The notes beneath the pieces are model-generated. The model saw nothing but the letters and a program-made list of their open reading frames with translations, searched no databases and was not told the DNA's origin. From CAZHHH01 sp052400685 (lineage in GTDB: Bacteria; Bacteroidota; Bacteroidia; Bacteroidales; Marinilabiliaceae): a stretch of 64,000 bases of DNA. Positions 8,234-15,640 of the stretch are shown here, piece by piece (the stretch's first letter is position 1; every line of letters begins with the position of its first letter). The translations under genes were made by a program, and so were the position numbers. The DNA lies in NCBI GenBank assembly GCA_052400685.1, contig JBQTGJ010000001.1. The stretch is one strand, 5' to 3'.

Positions 8234-9217
8234 TTAATTACTGCTTTTTACGTTGTATTCTAAAAAATAATGTTTATACCATCTGGAAAACTGATTCAGA
8301 CCTTCTTGTATTCCTATGCGCGGACTATATCCAAAGTCTTTTTGAGCAGCCGAAATATCGGCACAAGTAAAGACGACATCGCCAGCCTGCATTGGAAGGT
8401 AGTCAATTTTAGCTTTTCGGCCTATAGCAGTTTCAAGAGACTTAATGAAATCCATTATTTTCACCGGCTGATGATTGCCCAGATTGTATATTTTGTAGTT
8501 ATCCAAATGGTCAATATTTTCAATGAGTTGGTTTACGCCTGCGGTAATATCATCTACATAGGTGAAGTCGCGTACCATTTCGCCCTGGTTAAATACCGGT
8601 ATTGGTTCACCTTTAAGTATTTTTTTTGTGAAGTTAAAGTAGGCCATATCCGGTCGTCCCCATGGCCCATAAACCGAGAAGAAACGTAATCCGATGGTCT
8701 GAATGCCAAATTGCTGTGCATAGCTATAAGCCATCACTTCATTGGCTTTTTTTGTGGCGGCGTATAGTGATTCGGGATGATCGGTGTTACACGATTCACT
8801 AAAGGCTCCATCTGTGCGGTTGCCGTACACCGAACTGGACGAGGCAAAAATTAATTTTTTGATTTGTTGTTGACGGGTAGCCTCCAGAATGTTCATGAAA
8901 CCGATGAGGTTGCTTTCGGCATATTTGTGGGGCGCATCCAAACTGTAACGAACACCAGGTTGTGCCGCCAGATGAATAACCAGATCGAATGAATTGGAGG
9001 CAAAAAGGGCTTCTACATCTGTACGGTTACAGATATTAACGCCTGCGAAGCTGAAATTCTGATATGGTTTGAGAATTTCCAGCCGGTCTTGTTTTATCTG
9101 CGTGGAATAATAGCCGTTAACTGAATCTACACCAAATATTTCGTCACCTTTATCAAGTAAAAGTTTTGAGAGATGAAAGCCTATAAATCCGGCGGCACCG
9201 GTAATGAGAATTTTCAT
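8234..9217 (-). CDS. NAD-dependent epimerase, UDP-glucuronate 4-epimerase (CapI/LspL)-like
   Basis: 327 residues, extended short-chain dehydrogenase fold. NAD-binding GAAGFIGFHL is at residues 7-16, the catalytic Tyr-Lys pair is in SLYAATKKANE with the preceding SSSSVYG Ser, and the region VNGYYSTQIKQDRLEIL is characteristic of the UDP-glucuronate 4-epimerase branch. It would supply UDP-galacturonate for the neighbouring transferases. Its ATG is the CATATG that ends the linker after hairpin array 2, so the repeat supplies the translation start. It sits 12 bases upstream of the GT90 gene. A related UDP-hexose specificity cannot be excluded. Confidence 0.85.
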   Translation of the reverse strand: MKILITGAAGFIGFHLSKLLLDKGDEIFGVDSVNGYYSTQIKQDRLEILKPYQNFSFAGVNICNRTDVEALFASNSFDLVIHLAAQPGVRYSLDAPHKYAESNLIGFMNILEATRQQQIKKLIFASSSSVYGNRTDGAFSESCNTDHPESLYAATKKANEVMAYSYAQQFGIQTIGLRFFSVYGPWGRPDMAYFNFTKKILKGEPIPVFNQGEMVRDFTYVDDITAGVNQLIENIDHLDNYKIYNLGNHQPVKIMDFIKSLETAIGRKAKIDYLPMQAGDVVFTCADISAAQKDFGYSPRIGIQEGLNQFSRWYKHYFLEYNVKSSN

Positions 9218-9220
9218 ATG
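9215..9220 (-). promoter_or_regulatory. CATATG terminus of a repeat that doubles as the epimerase start codon
   Basis: The six bases CATATG lie 23 bases from the nearest hairpin unit (9244), the same spacing that separates the units. The ATG within them starts the epimerase as MKIL. The preceding AATTATAAT is the A/T-rich leader found before every unit. Confidence 0.7.
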
Positions 9221-9243
9221 ATTATAATTTGTTTCTCAATTGC

Positions 9244-9499
9244 CATATGGAACTCGCCGGAATAATCATTCACCTGTGTGAGAGCTTACTCTCATGGCTC
9301 GTTTCATATGTTTAAATTTATCTTTCAATGGTCATATGGAACTCTCGATGAATTTTAATCATTCTCCTGTGTGTATTTTAGAATGCTAAAATTCATGTTC
9401 GTTTCATATGCTTATAATTTTTTTTTAAGGCCATATGGAACTCACCGAAATTGATCATACTCCTGTTTGTGAAGCAATTCCCATGGTTCGTTTCATCCT
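9244..9499 (-). repeat. CATATG-hairpin array 2 (three units, minus orientation)
   Basis: Units at 9244-9310, 9333-9410 and 9432-9499, with linkers of 22 and 21 bases. On the minus strand the first and third carry open mini-ORFs (MKRAMRVSSHTGE and MKRTMGIASQTGV). The 78-bp middle unit is nearly identical to units 7129-7206 and 53369-53446, differing in the loop (ACAGGAG for ACAGTAG). The outermost end at 9494-9499 has CATCCT in place of CATATG. The array fills the gap between the GT4 stop (9509) and the epimerase start. Confidence 0.85.
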
Positions 9500-9508
9500 A
9501 TTTACGAT

Positions 9509-10609
9509 TCAATTATTAATTTCGCGTTTGCTTTTCTTTTCAAGAAAGGCTTCCAATTCATTAATCATTTTGTTTTCCGAAAAGCTGTTGCGCATTTTTG
9601 CTAACGCATTTTTACCCATAAGTTGTCTGGCTGTTGCATTGTCGGCTACCTGGCATATTCCGTTATATAATGCTTGGGCATCATGCGGTTGCACCAATAT
9701 TCCTTCTTTTTCGTTGTCAATAAGTTCATTATTGCCGTTTACCGATGTTACAACACAGCATTTTCCCAGCCCCATGGCTTCCATTACCGCATTGGGCATG
9801 CCTTCGTAAAAGGAAGGAAGCACAAACAGATCAGCTCCTTGCACATAAGGCAGCACATTTTCTATAAAACCTAAAAAGAGAACCCTTTCTGTTAGTTTTT
9901 TAGTGGCGGCTATTTGTTTGAGTTTATTTTCCAGTTTTCCTTTCCCGGCAATAAAGAAAAACCAGTTCTTTTGATTTTGAGATGCCATTTCGGCGGTACT
10001 CAGAAGAATATCTAATCCTTTTTGTTGGGCCAACCGTCCGGCACTAATGATAATAATGGCGTCGTTGGGTAGGTTAAACTTTTTTTTATAATCAAATGGC
10101 TGTACGTTTTGGGGTGGTGTAAAACCATTGTGAATCACCTCTACAAAGTCGTTTTTAAACCAGCCATAGGCGTCGTAAGTTTGTTTGATTGAGGCGGAGT
10201 TGGTGATAATACCGTCGACCAAATGGCTGAAAATATATTTGTATTTGATTTTTTTGCTGATGAGTTGAAGACCGTGACGTGCCAGTACCGTTACGTTACC
10301 GGTGCAGCGGGCTGCTATGGCGCCAATTTTGGAGTCCTTATTTTGGCCACAAACCAGATGTGTTATTTGGTATTTTTTGAGGATCGTTAATAAGCGAATG
10401 AACCCCGGAAGATCAAAATCGGAATTGAAGGATATGTTTACAATCGGGAGCGCTAATGTTTCGGCATTTTTGCGGATGACTGAATTTTTGGCGCAGCCAA
10501 TGAATGCCTGATGACCTTTACGAGTCAGTCCGGCTGCAGCCATGAGCATCCATTTTTCGCCACCGCCCCATTTTTTTCTGCCAATGGAATTCAAAAATAA
10601 AATCCGCAT
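9509..10609 (-). CDS. GT4-family glycosyltransferase
   Basis: 366 residues. The N-terminal half begins ILFLNSIGRKKWGGGEKWML, closely resembling the start of the GT4 at 4729-5814. The donor half has IIISAGRLAQQKGLDIL and the signature SFYEGMPNAVMEAMGLGKC. The pattern EGMPNAVMEAMG is common in transferases that extend lipid-linked or LOS-core glycans. The GT9 gene lies 20 bases upstream, so the operon DUF4254-GT9-GT4-(array 2)-epimerase-GT90-(array 1)-GT4 is likely. The C-terminus is Lys-rich. Sugar and acceptor are not determinable. Confidence 0.85.
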   Translation of the reverse strand: MRILFLNSIGRKKWGGGEKWMLMAAAGLTRKGHQAFIGCAKNSVIRKNAETLALPIVNISFNSDFDLPGFIRLLTILKKYQITHLVCGQNKDSKIGAIAARCTGNVTVLARHGLQLISKKIKYKYIFSHLVDGIITNSASIKQTYDAYGWFKNDFVEVIHNGFTPPQNVQPFDYKKKFNLPNDAIIIISAGRLAQQKGLDILLSTAEMASQNQKNWFFFIAGKGKLENKLKQIAATKKLTERVLFLGFIENVLPYVQGADLFVLPSFYEGMPNAVMEAMGLGKCCVVTSVNGNNELIDNEKEGILVQPHDAQALYNGICQVADNATARQLMGKNALAKMRNSFSENKMINELEAFLEKKSKREINN

Positions 10610-10629
10610 ATGTAATGCCTTTGATTTTT

Positions 10630-11667
10630 TTATTGGGTTATTATCAGATTAATTTTTTCTTTCACCATTTCGGGCGTTATCAGTTGCATACAGGCAAAGT
10701 CGCCCCGGTAGCATTTTTTATTCCCAAAAACAGAACATGGCCGGCACGGCAAATCTGTCTGAACCGCCCACTCAACGGGCTGTTGCCAGCCATAAAATCC
10801 GGCATAAGGATGAGTGGCGCCCCACAGGCTGACCACTGGGGTGTTTACCAGGCGGGCTAAGTGCATATTTGCCGAGTCCATTGATACCATAACATTTAGT
10901 AATGACATGGCCTTGAGCTCATCGTTGATGCTGAGGCGCCCGGCCAGACTGTGAATCTGTTCCATTCCGGATGCCCAATTTTCCAATATTTGTTGTTCTT
11001 TGCCACGCCCGCCAAATAAATAGACCTGATGGCCTTCGGCTGCCAGTTGGGCAATGAGTTGTCTCATTTTTTCTTCGGGCCATGTTTTCCATTGATGACC
11101 CGCAAATGGGGCTACTCCTATATGATGCCCCGGCTGCTTAAAGGCTGTGTGGGGGGGCTCAAAAGCTGATGGGATATATTGTTTTCGTCCGTCAAAGATT
11201 TCCAGTTTAAGGGGATATCCCGCAGCAACAAATACATCGCGATAGCGTTCGAAGGTGGATTTGAGAGGTTTTAACTGTTTGTCATTTTTGCGAACCAACT
11301 TCTTTTTTTCTTGTCTTCCCTTGTCTATTATATAGCAACGGGTACCCGTAATTTTAAAGAAAGTTCGAAGTATTTTGGTTCGTAAAACATCGTGCAGATC
11401 GGCGATATATTCATAGGGCCCCAGGCGCTGGAGCTCTTTGAACAGGCGCCACAAACCGATAAACCCTTTGTGCTTGTTTCTGGCGTCTAAAGCGACGAAA
11501 GTAATTTGGCTAAATGGTGCCAGAAGTTCTTTGGCAAAAGGTCGCGAAACCATGACTATTTCCTTTTCGGGATAATCATGAATCAATGAGGCAATGACCG
11601 GTATTGTCATTGCCACATCACCCAGTGCGCTAAAGCGAAAGATTAATATTTTCCCTTTAATGCTCAC
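10630..11667 (-). CDS. GT9 (heptosyltransferase-type) glycosyltransferase
   Basis: 345 residues. The N-terminus KILIFRFSALGDVAMTIPVI is the GT9 signature of ADP-heptose:LPS heptosyltransferases. The donor site region is HIGVAPFAGHQWKTWPEEKM, and the C-terminal NTPVVSLWGATHPYAGFYG is conserved in the family. A Cys-rich segment near the end (CRPCSVFGNKKC) recurs in Bacteroidota GT9 proteins. The start overlaps the upstream DUF4254 stop by four bases (ATGA), which indicates translational coupling. It probably builds the LPS/LOS core. Confidence 0.85.
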   Translation of the reverse strand: MSIKGKILIFRFSALGDVAMTIPVIASLIHDYPEKEIVMVSRPFAKELLAPFSQITFVALDARNKHKGFIGLWRLFKELQRLGPYEYIADLHDVLRTKILRTFFKITGTRCYIIDKGRQEKKKLVRKNDKQLKPLKSTFERYRDVFVAAGYPLKLEIFDGRKQYIPSAFEPPHTAFKQPGHHIGVAPFAGHQWKTWPEEKMRQLIAQLAAEGHQVYLFGGRGKEQQILENWASGMEQIHSLAGRLSINDELKAMSLLNVMVSMDSANMHLARLVNTPVVSLWGATHPYAGFYGWQQPVEWAVQTDLPCRPCSVFGNKKCYRGDFACMQLITPEMVKEKINLIITQ

Positions 11668-12272
11668 TTGCCGGTTTTATAAAGTACCGGATTCAGAGAA
11701 GGATCATTGTACATCTTCATTTGCTTGTACAATTTCATGTATTTTCGTCCGGTTTTAATGTCTTCCAGCAACTCGTCAATGGCACCACTCAGGTCAATTC
11801 GTTGAGTCAGTAGCACGTTGAGTTTGGTTTGGCAATTGTCGATGTGCTCTTTGGATGCGTTGGCCCGTTTGGTCTCCTGTTCCATGTGGTATATTTTGAG
11901 CGCCAAAATGGAGAGACGGTCAACGGCCCAGGCCGGCGTTTCGGTATTTAAACCGGCATTGGCCTCAGGGGTTATATCTTTGTATTGGTTCATGAAGTAA
12001 CCATCGATATATTCAACCAAATCGGTACGATCCTGATTTGACTGGTCAATTCTTCGTTTTATTTTGAGTGCTTCAACGGGACTAATTTCGGGGTCGCGAA
12101 TAATATCTTCAAGGTGCCACTGCACTGCATCAATCCAGTTTTTGGAGAATAGCAGAAATTCAAGTGAGCCTTGCTGGTATGGGTTAACGGGTTTTGCATC
12201 CACATCATCGGTTACATGGTAAAGAGCTGTTGTCTCTCCAAAAATTTTGTTACACAGTTGGCTAAAACTCAT
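11664..12272 (-). CDS. DUF4254 protein
   Basis: 202 residues, largely helical and soluble. It has the family features ETTALYHVTDD near the N-terminus and the central region WHLEDIIRDPEI...RRIDQSNQDRTDLVE, where the Asn-Gln-x-Arg-Thr-Asp run is conserved. DUF4254 genes are typically found directly before a GT9 gene in Bacteroidota; here the two overlap by ATGA. No catalytic function is established to my knowledge. It may be a partner of the glycosyltransferase. Confidence 0.8.
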   Translation of the reverse strand: MSFSQLCNKIFGETTALYHVTDDVDAKPVNPYQQGSLEFLLFSKNWIDAVQWHLEDIIRDPEISPVEALKIKRRIDQSNQDRTDLVEYIDGYFMNQYKDITPEANAGLNTETPAWAVDRLSILALKIYHMEQETKRANASKEHIDNCQTKLNVLLTQRIDLSGAIDELLEDIKTGRKYMKLYKQMKMYNDPSLNPVLYKTGK

Positions 12273-12297
12273 ATTTGGATAGTTTAAAATTTGCTAA

Positions 12298-12305
12298 CAA
12301 AGGTA
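12298..12305 (-). promoter_or_regulatory. Bacteroidota -7 motif TACCTTTG upstream of DUF4254
   Basis: On the minus strand TACCTTTG lies about 26 bases before the ATG at 12272, a usual distance for the -7 element. A TTTG at 12318-12321 is too close to be a normal -33 element. It would drive the glycan operon. Confidence 0.5.
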
Positions 12306-12513
12306 TCATTTTTATTGCAAACCTTGAAAGTCTAAATGAAGATTGGTCTTTTAATAACGGCCGCTTATCAAATTGGGAGATGAAAGAAGCTTGAACTGTT
12401 TGTGTGATGTAACAGGACGATAGAAAGAATTAGTGGCTAATTGTTTTTTTTGTCCATCTATTATTTTGATGGTCAGCATAACAACCATATTGGACTCTCC
12501 CTTCTGATTTTAG

Positions 12514-12575
12514 TTATTGTCTGCCCATAAAGCCGGGAGTTTTAGCAAGAAAGTTCAAATTTGAGGTTTGCACCG
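12514..12575 (+). repeat. Diverged fragment of the TTAGTG MITE family
   Basis: TTATTGTCTGCCCATAAAG, then GGGAGTTT and AAAGTTCAAATTTGAGG, follow the left half of the copies at 57985 and 58328 in order and spacing. The right terminal repeat is not recognisable, so this is an eroded copy. Confidence 0.55.
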
Positions 12576-12770
12576 CTTGAAAAGTGTTAGTTTACTAACA
12601 TAAATGGCCATTTTGAAAGCGAGTGTAACAAAGAAATAGCCTTTTTTGCTAAGGCTGTTTAGGTTTACTCCGGAAAATCCTATAGGGCAATAATTTTTAC
12701 GTGATTTTGATATTTTTTATTTGGTCTGGGTTGATAATGGTGAGCTATTGGGAAGCCGCATTATGTTTTT

Positions 12771-13064
12771 TTATTTATCAGATTCCTTCTTTTCTACATC
12801 TTTTTCTTTAGGGGTGTTATCGTCCATAAGTATTACCACCTTGTCATTAAGACACTCAACAACTCCTCCTTTGCATGGAAAGAGATGTTCGTTTCCGACT
12901 CTGCTTATGACCCTAACGGTGCCGGTTACCAGATTTGAGATGATAGGGCCGTGACCGCGTAATAGTGTAAAGCGGCCTGAAGCCCCTGGAATATCGACTA
13001 AACCAATGGGGCCTTCAAATAATATTTCGTTGGGTGTTACAATTTCCAGGTGCAGATCGCTCAT
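12771..13064 (-). CDS. atpC: ATP synthase F1 epsilon subunit (short form)
   Basis: 97 residues, covering only the N-terminal beta-sandwich domain (MSDLHLEIVTPNEILFEGP, SGRFTLLRGHGPIISNLVTG). The C-terminal helical hairpin that inhibits ATP hydrolysis in longer epsilon subunits (about 135 residues in E. coli) is absent; the end is a charged Lys/Glu tail. Short AtpC is usual in Bacteroidota. The start overlaps the atpD stop by one base (TAATG), so translation is coupled. Confidence 0.93.
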   Translation of the reverse strand: MSDLHLEIVTPNEILFEGPIGLVDIPGASGRFTLLRGHGPIISNLVTGTVRVISRVGNEHLFPCKGGVVECLNDKVVILMDDNTPKEKDVEKKESDK

Positions 13065-14569
13065 TAGTGTGCCTCCTTCAATAATTTTTCACCTTTTTCT
13101 ATGGCCTGTTCAATGGTACCGACAAGGTTGAAGGCTGCTTCCGGATATTTATCCAGTTGGCCTGACAGTATCATGTTAAATCCTTTAATGGTTTCTTCGA
13201 TGGGTACTAACTGACCCTTAAGGCCTGTGAATTGCTCGGCTACGAAGAATGGTTGAGACAAAAAGCGTTGTACGCGTCGGGCGCGGTGGACTACAATTTT
13301 ATCTTCTTCGGAGAGTTCTTCCATCCCCAGTATGGCAATGATATCCTGAAGTTCTTTGTAGCGCTGTAATATTTCTTTAACGTTTTGAGCACACTGATAA
13401 TGCGCTTCACCAACAATGTCGGGTGATAAAATACGCGATGAGGAATCCAGCGGGTCAACTGCCGGATAAATACCAAGTTCCGATATTTTTCGGCTAAGAA
13501 CAGTTGTGGCATCGAGGTGCGAAAACGTCGTGGCCGGTGCCGGGTCGGTAAGGTCATCGGCAGGAACATACACAGCCTGAACCGATGTTATGGAGCCGTG
13601 TTGAGTTGAGGTAATGCGTTCCTGTAGAGCCCCCATCTCCGACGATAATGTTGGTTGGTATCCAACGGCCGACGGCATTCGTCCCAATAAAGCCGACACT
13701 TCTGAGCCTGCCTGCGTGAATCTGAATATGTTATCGATAAATAACAAAACATCATTTCCTTTACCTGTTTTATCACCATCACGAAAGCCTTCGGCAATGG
13801 TAAGGGCTGAAAGGGCTACACGGGCACGGGCTCCCGGTGGCTCGTTCATTTGACCAAAAACCATGCTTACCTGGCTGTTTTTCATTGCTTCCAGATCTAC
13901 TTTGTCGAGGTCCCAATGTCCGGCTTCCAGACTTTTGCGAAATTCTTCGCCATAATCAACGATACCCGATTCAACCATTTCGCGTAGTAAATCGTTGCCT
14001 TCACGGGTGCGTTCGCCAACGCCTCCAAATACTGACAGACCTGAATAGCCTCTGGCTATGTTGTTTATAAGTTCTTGTATGAGTACGGTTTTTCCTACGC
14101 CGGCACCACCAAATAATCCAATTTTGCCGCCTTTGGAATAAGGCTCTATTAAATCGATGACTTTAATGCCTGTAAATAATATCTCTGTTTCTGTTGACAG
14201 ATCTTTAAATTCCGGCGCCGATCGGTGTATAGGCTGTGTTTGTTCGGTTTTAACTTCTGGAAGTCCGTCAATAGCGCGGCCTACAACATTCAGAAGGCGG
14301 CCTTTTACTAAATCGCCTGTTGGCATTGTAATGGCATTGCCACGTGCAATGACCGTCATGCCTCGCTGAAGCCCATCGGTCGAATCCATTGCAATACAAC
14401 GAATGGTGTGCTCGCCAATGTGTTGCTGACATTCAATGACTATATTCTGAATTTCTGAAATAATGTCGAGCGCTTCGTCAATTTCCGGAAGTTCTTTTAT
14501 CTGGGCGTCAAATTCCACATCAACCACCGGGCCAATGACCTGTATAACTTTCCCTTTGATCTGTGCCAT
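13064..14569 (-). CDS. atpD: ATP synthase F1 beta subunit
   Basis: 501 residues. Walker A is GGAGVGKT at 154-161, the catalytic loop is GGVGERTREGNDL, Walker B is DVLLFIDNIFRF, and the C-terminal DELSEED-type motif is MEELSEEDK. It forms the catalytic sites of the F1 head. It is paired only with atpC; the genes for the a, b, c, alpha, gamma and delta subunits are not in the window, which fits the split arrangement known in many Bacteroidota. The polyprenyl synthase gene ends upstream on the same strand. Confidence 0.97.
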   Translation of the reverse strand: MAQIKGKVIQVIGPVVDVEFDAQIKELPEIDEALDIISEIQNIVIECQQHIGEHTIRCIAMDSTDGLQRGMTVIARGNAITMPTGDLVKGRLLNVVGRAIDGLPEVKTEQTQPIHRSAPEFKDLSTETEILFTGIKVIDLIEPYSKGGKIGLFGGAGVGKTVLIQELINNIARGYSGLSVFGGVGERTREGNDLLREMVESGIVDYGEEFRKSLEAGHWDLDKVDLEAMKNSQVSMVFGQMNEPPGARARVALSALTIAEGFRDGDKTGKGNDVLLFIDNIFRFTQAGSEVSALLGRMPSAVGYQPTLSSEMGALQERITSTQHGSITSVQAVYVPADDLTDPAPATTFSHLDATTVLSRKISELGIYPAVDPLDSSSRILSPDIVGEAHYQCAQNVKEILQRYKELQDIIAILGMEELSEEDKIVVHRARRVQRFLSQPFFVAEQFTGLKGQLVPIEETIKGFNMILSGQLDKYPEAAFNLVGTIEQAIEKGEKLLKEAH

Positions 14570-14653
14570 AATGGAATGTTGTTTAAAAAACTCAACTAAG
14601 TTAAGTAAAAACGATGAATTGTGTTATTATGCCAAAGGATATTTATCCCTAGT

Positions 14654-15631
14654 TTACCGGGATCGGGTTATCATTTGGTGTGCTTGCTGAATCAACTCTT
14701 CCTTGATGAGATCAGAACCATTGATTTTGTTCAGCGATTCGATGGACCTTTCGAAGTAGTAATTCATGATCTTTTTTGTCTGCTCCGAAACGTTGGCAAC
14801 CTTATAAAGGTTACGAACTGAGGATATTTTTTCCTGCTTATCAAATTTTTTTTGAGCGCACCAGTTTTCGAGTTCTGATTTTTGTTGCCCTGGTAAATTG
14901 TTGAGCGCTTTGATTAACAGGTAGGTTTTTTTGTTATTAAGGATGTCGCCACCTATTGGTTTTCCAAATTCGGCTTCATCGCCAAAAACATCAAGCCAGT
15001 CATCCTGAAGTTGAAAGGAAAGACCGATGTTAACGCCAAAGTCGTATAGGAGTTGTGCGTCGTTTGCGGGAGCGCCACCAATGATCGCTCCGATTTTAAG
15101 GCTTCCACCCAGTAATACCGCTGTTTTGAGGCGTATCATTTCAAGATACTCTTCTTCCTTTACATCGTTTCTGGTTTCAAAGTCCATATCATATTGTTGG
15201 CCTTCGCATACTTCCAGTGCTGTTTGGTTAAAGACTTCCAGTATTTGTGGCAACTTCTCGGACGGACTTTGTGCTAAAAGTTGATAAGCCAGTATTACCA
15301 TTGCATCGCCCGATAAAATTGCGGTATTATCATTCCATTTTTTATGAACAGTTGGTTGATTACGACGTATGGGCGACTGGTCCATAATATCATCGTGCAG
15401 CAGTGTGAAGTTATGAAAGACTTCCATCGACAATGCGGCAGGCAGACAGTGGTTAACCATTTGTTCGTTAAAAAGGGCACAGCCGGCCAGGCAAAATGCC
15501 GGTCGCAGGCGTTTCCCTCCAAGTGAAAGAATGTAATCAACGGGCGTATAAAGACCCGTCGGTTTTTTTTCTTCGTTAAGCGTCTTCAGTGCGTTTTCTA
15601 TCTGAATACGGTATTTTGATATAACAGACAT
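14654..15631 (-). CDS. Polyprenyl (farnesyl/geranylgeranyl-type) diphosphate synthase
   Basis: 325 residues. The first Asp-rich motif DDIMD is at 80-84 and the second DDWLD at 210-214; GGKRLRPAFCL near residue 40 binds isopentenyl diphosphate. Phe75, five residues before the first Asp motif, suggests a short product (C15-C20) rather than a long quinone side chain, but this is an inference. It lies 9 bases after the RND/MMPL exporter gene on the same strand and upstream of atpD. It supplies precursors for quinones or cell-wall carrier lipids. Confidence 0.9.
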   Translation of the reverse strand: MSVISKYRIQIENALKTLNEEKKPTGLYTPVDYILSLGGKRLRPAFCLAGCALFNEQMVNHCLPAALSMEVFHNFTLLHDDIMDQSPIRRNQPTVHKKWNDNTAILSGDAMVILAYQLLAQSPSEKLPQILEVFNQTALEVCEGQQYDMDFETRNDVKEEEYLEMIRLKTAVLLGGSLKIGAIIGGAPANDAQLLYDFGVNIGLSFQLQDDWLDVFGDEAEFGKPIGGDILNNKKTYLLIKALNNLPGQQKSELENWCAQKKFDKQEKISSVRNLYKVANVSEQTKKIMNYYFERSIESLNKINGSDLIKEELIQQAHQMITRSR

Positions 15632-15640
15632 TTTTTTTGT

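Larger units (their letters stand above)
12273..12770. other. Intergenic region between atpC and the glycan operon
   Basis: About 500 bases without a gene. It contains the DUF4254 promoter motif, a diverged MITE fragment at about 12514-12575, and a short palindrome GTTAGT/ACTAAC at about 12587-12600. The other ATP synthase genes, which could follow atpDC, are not here. Confidence 0.45.

Noticed and set aside
6951..9499. Integron attC sites
   Set aside because: The elements form folded hairpins with conserved ends like attC, but there is no GTTRRRY core and no cassette-sized genes or integrase in the window.
13837..14370. Plus-strand frames over atpD
   Set aside because: Antisense shadows of the highly conserved beta subunit.
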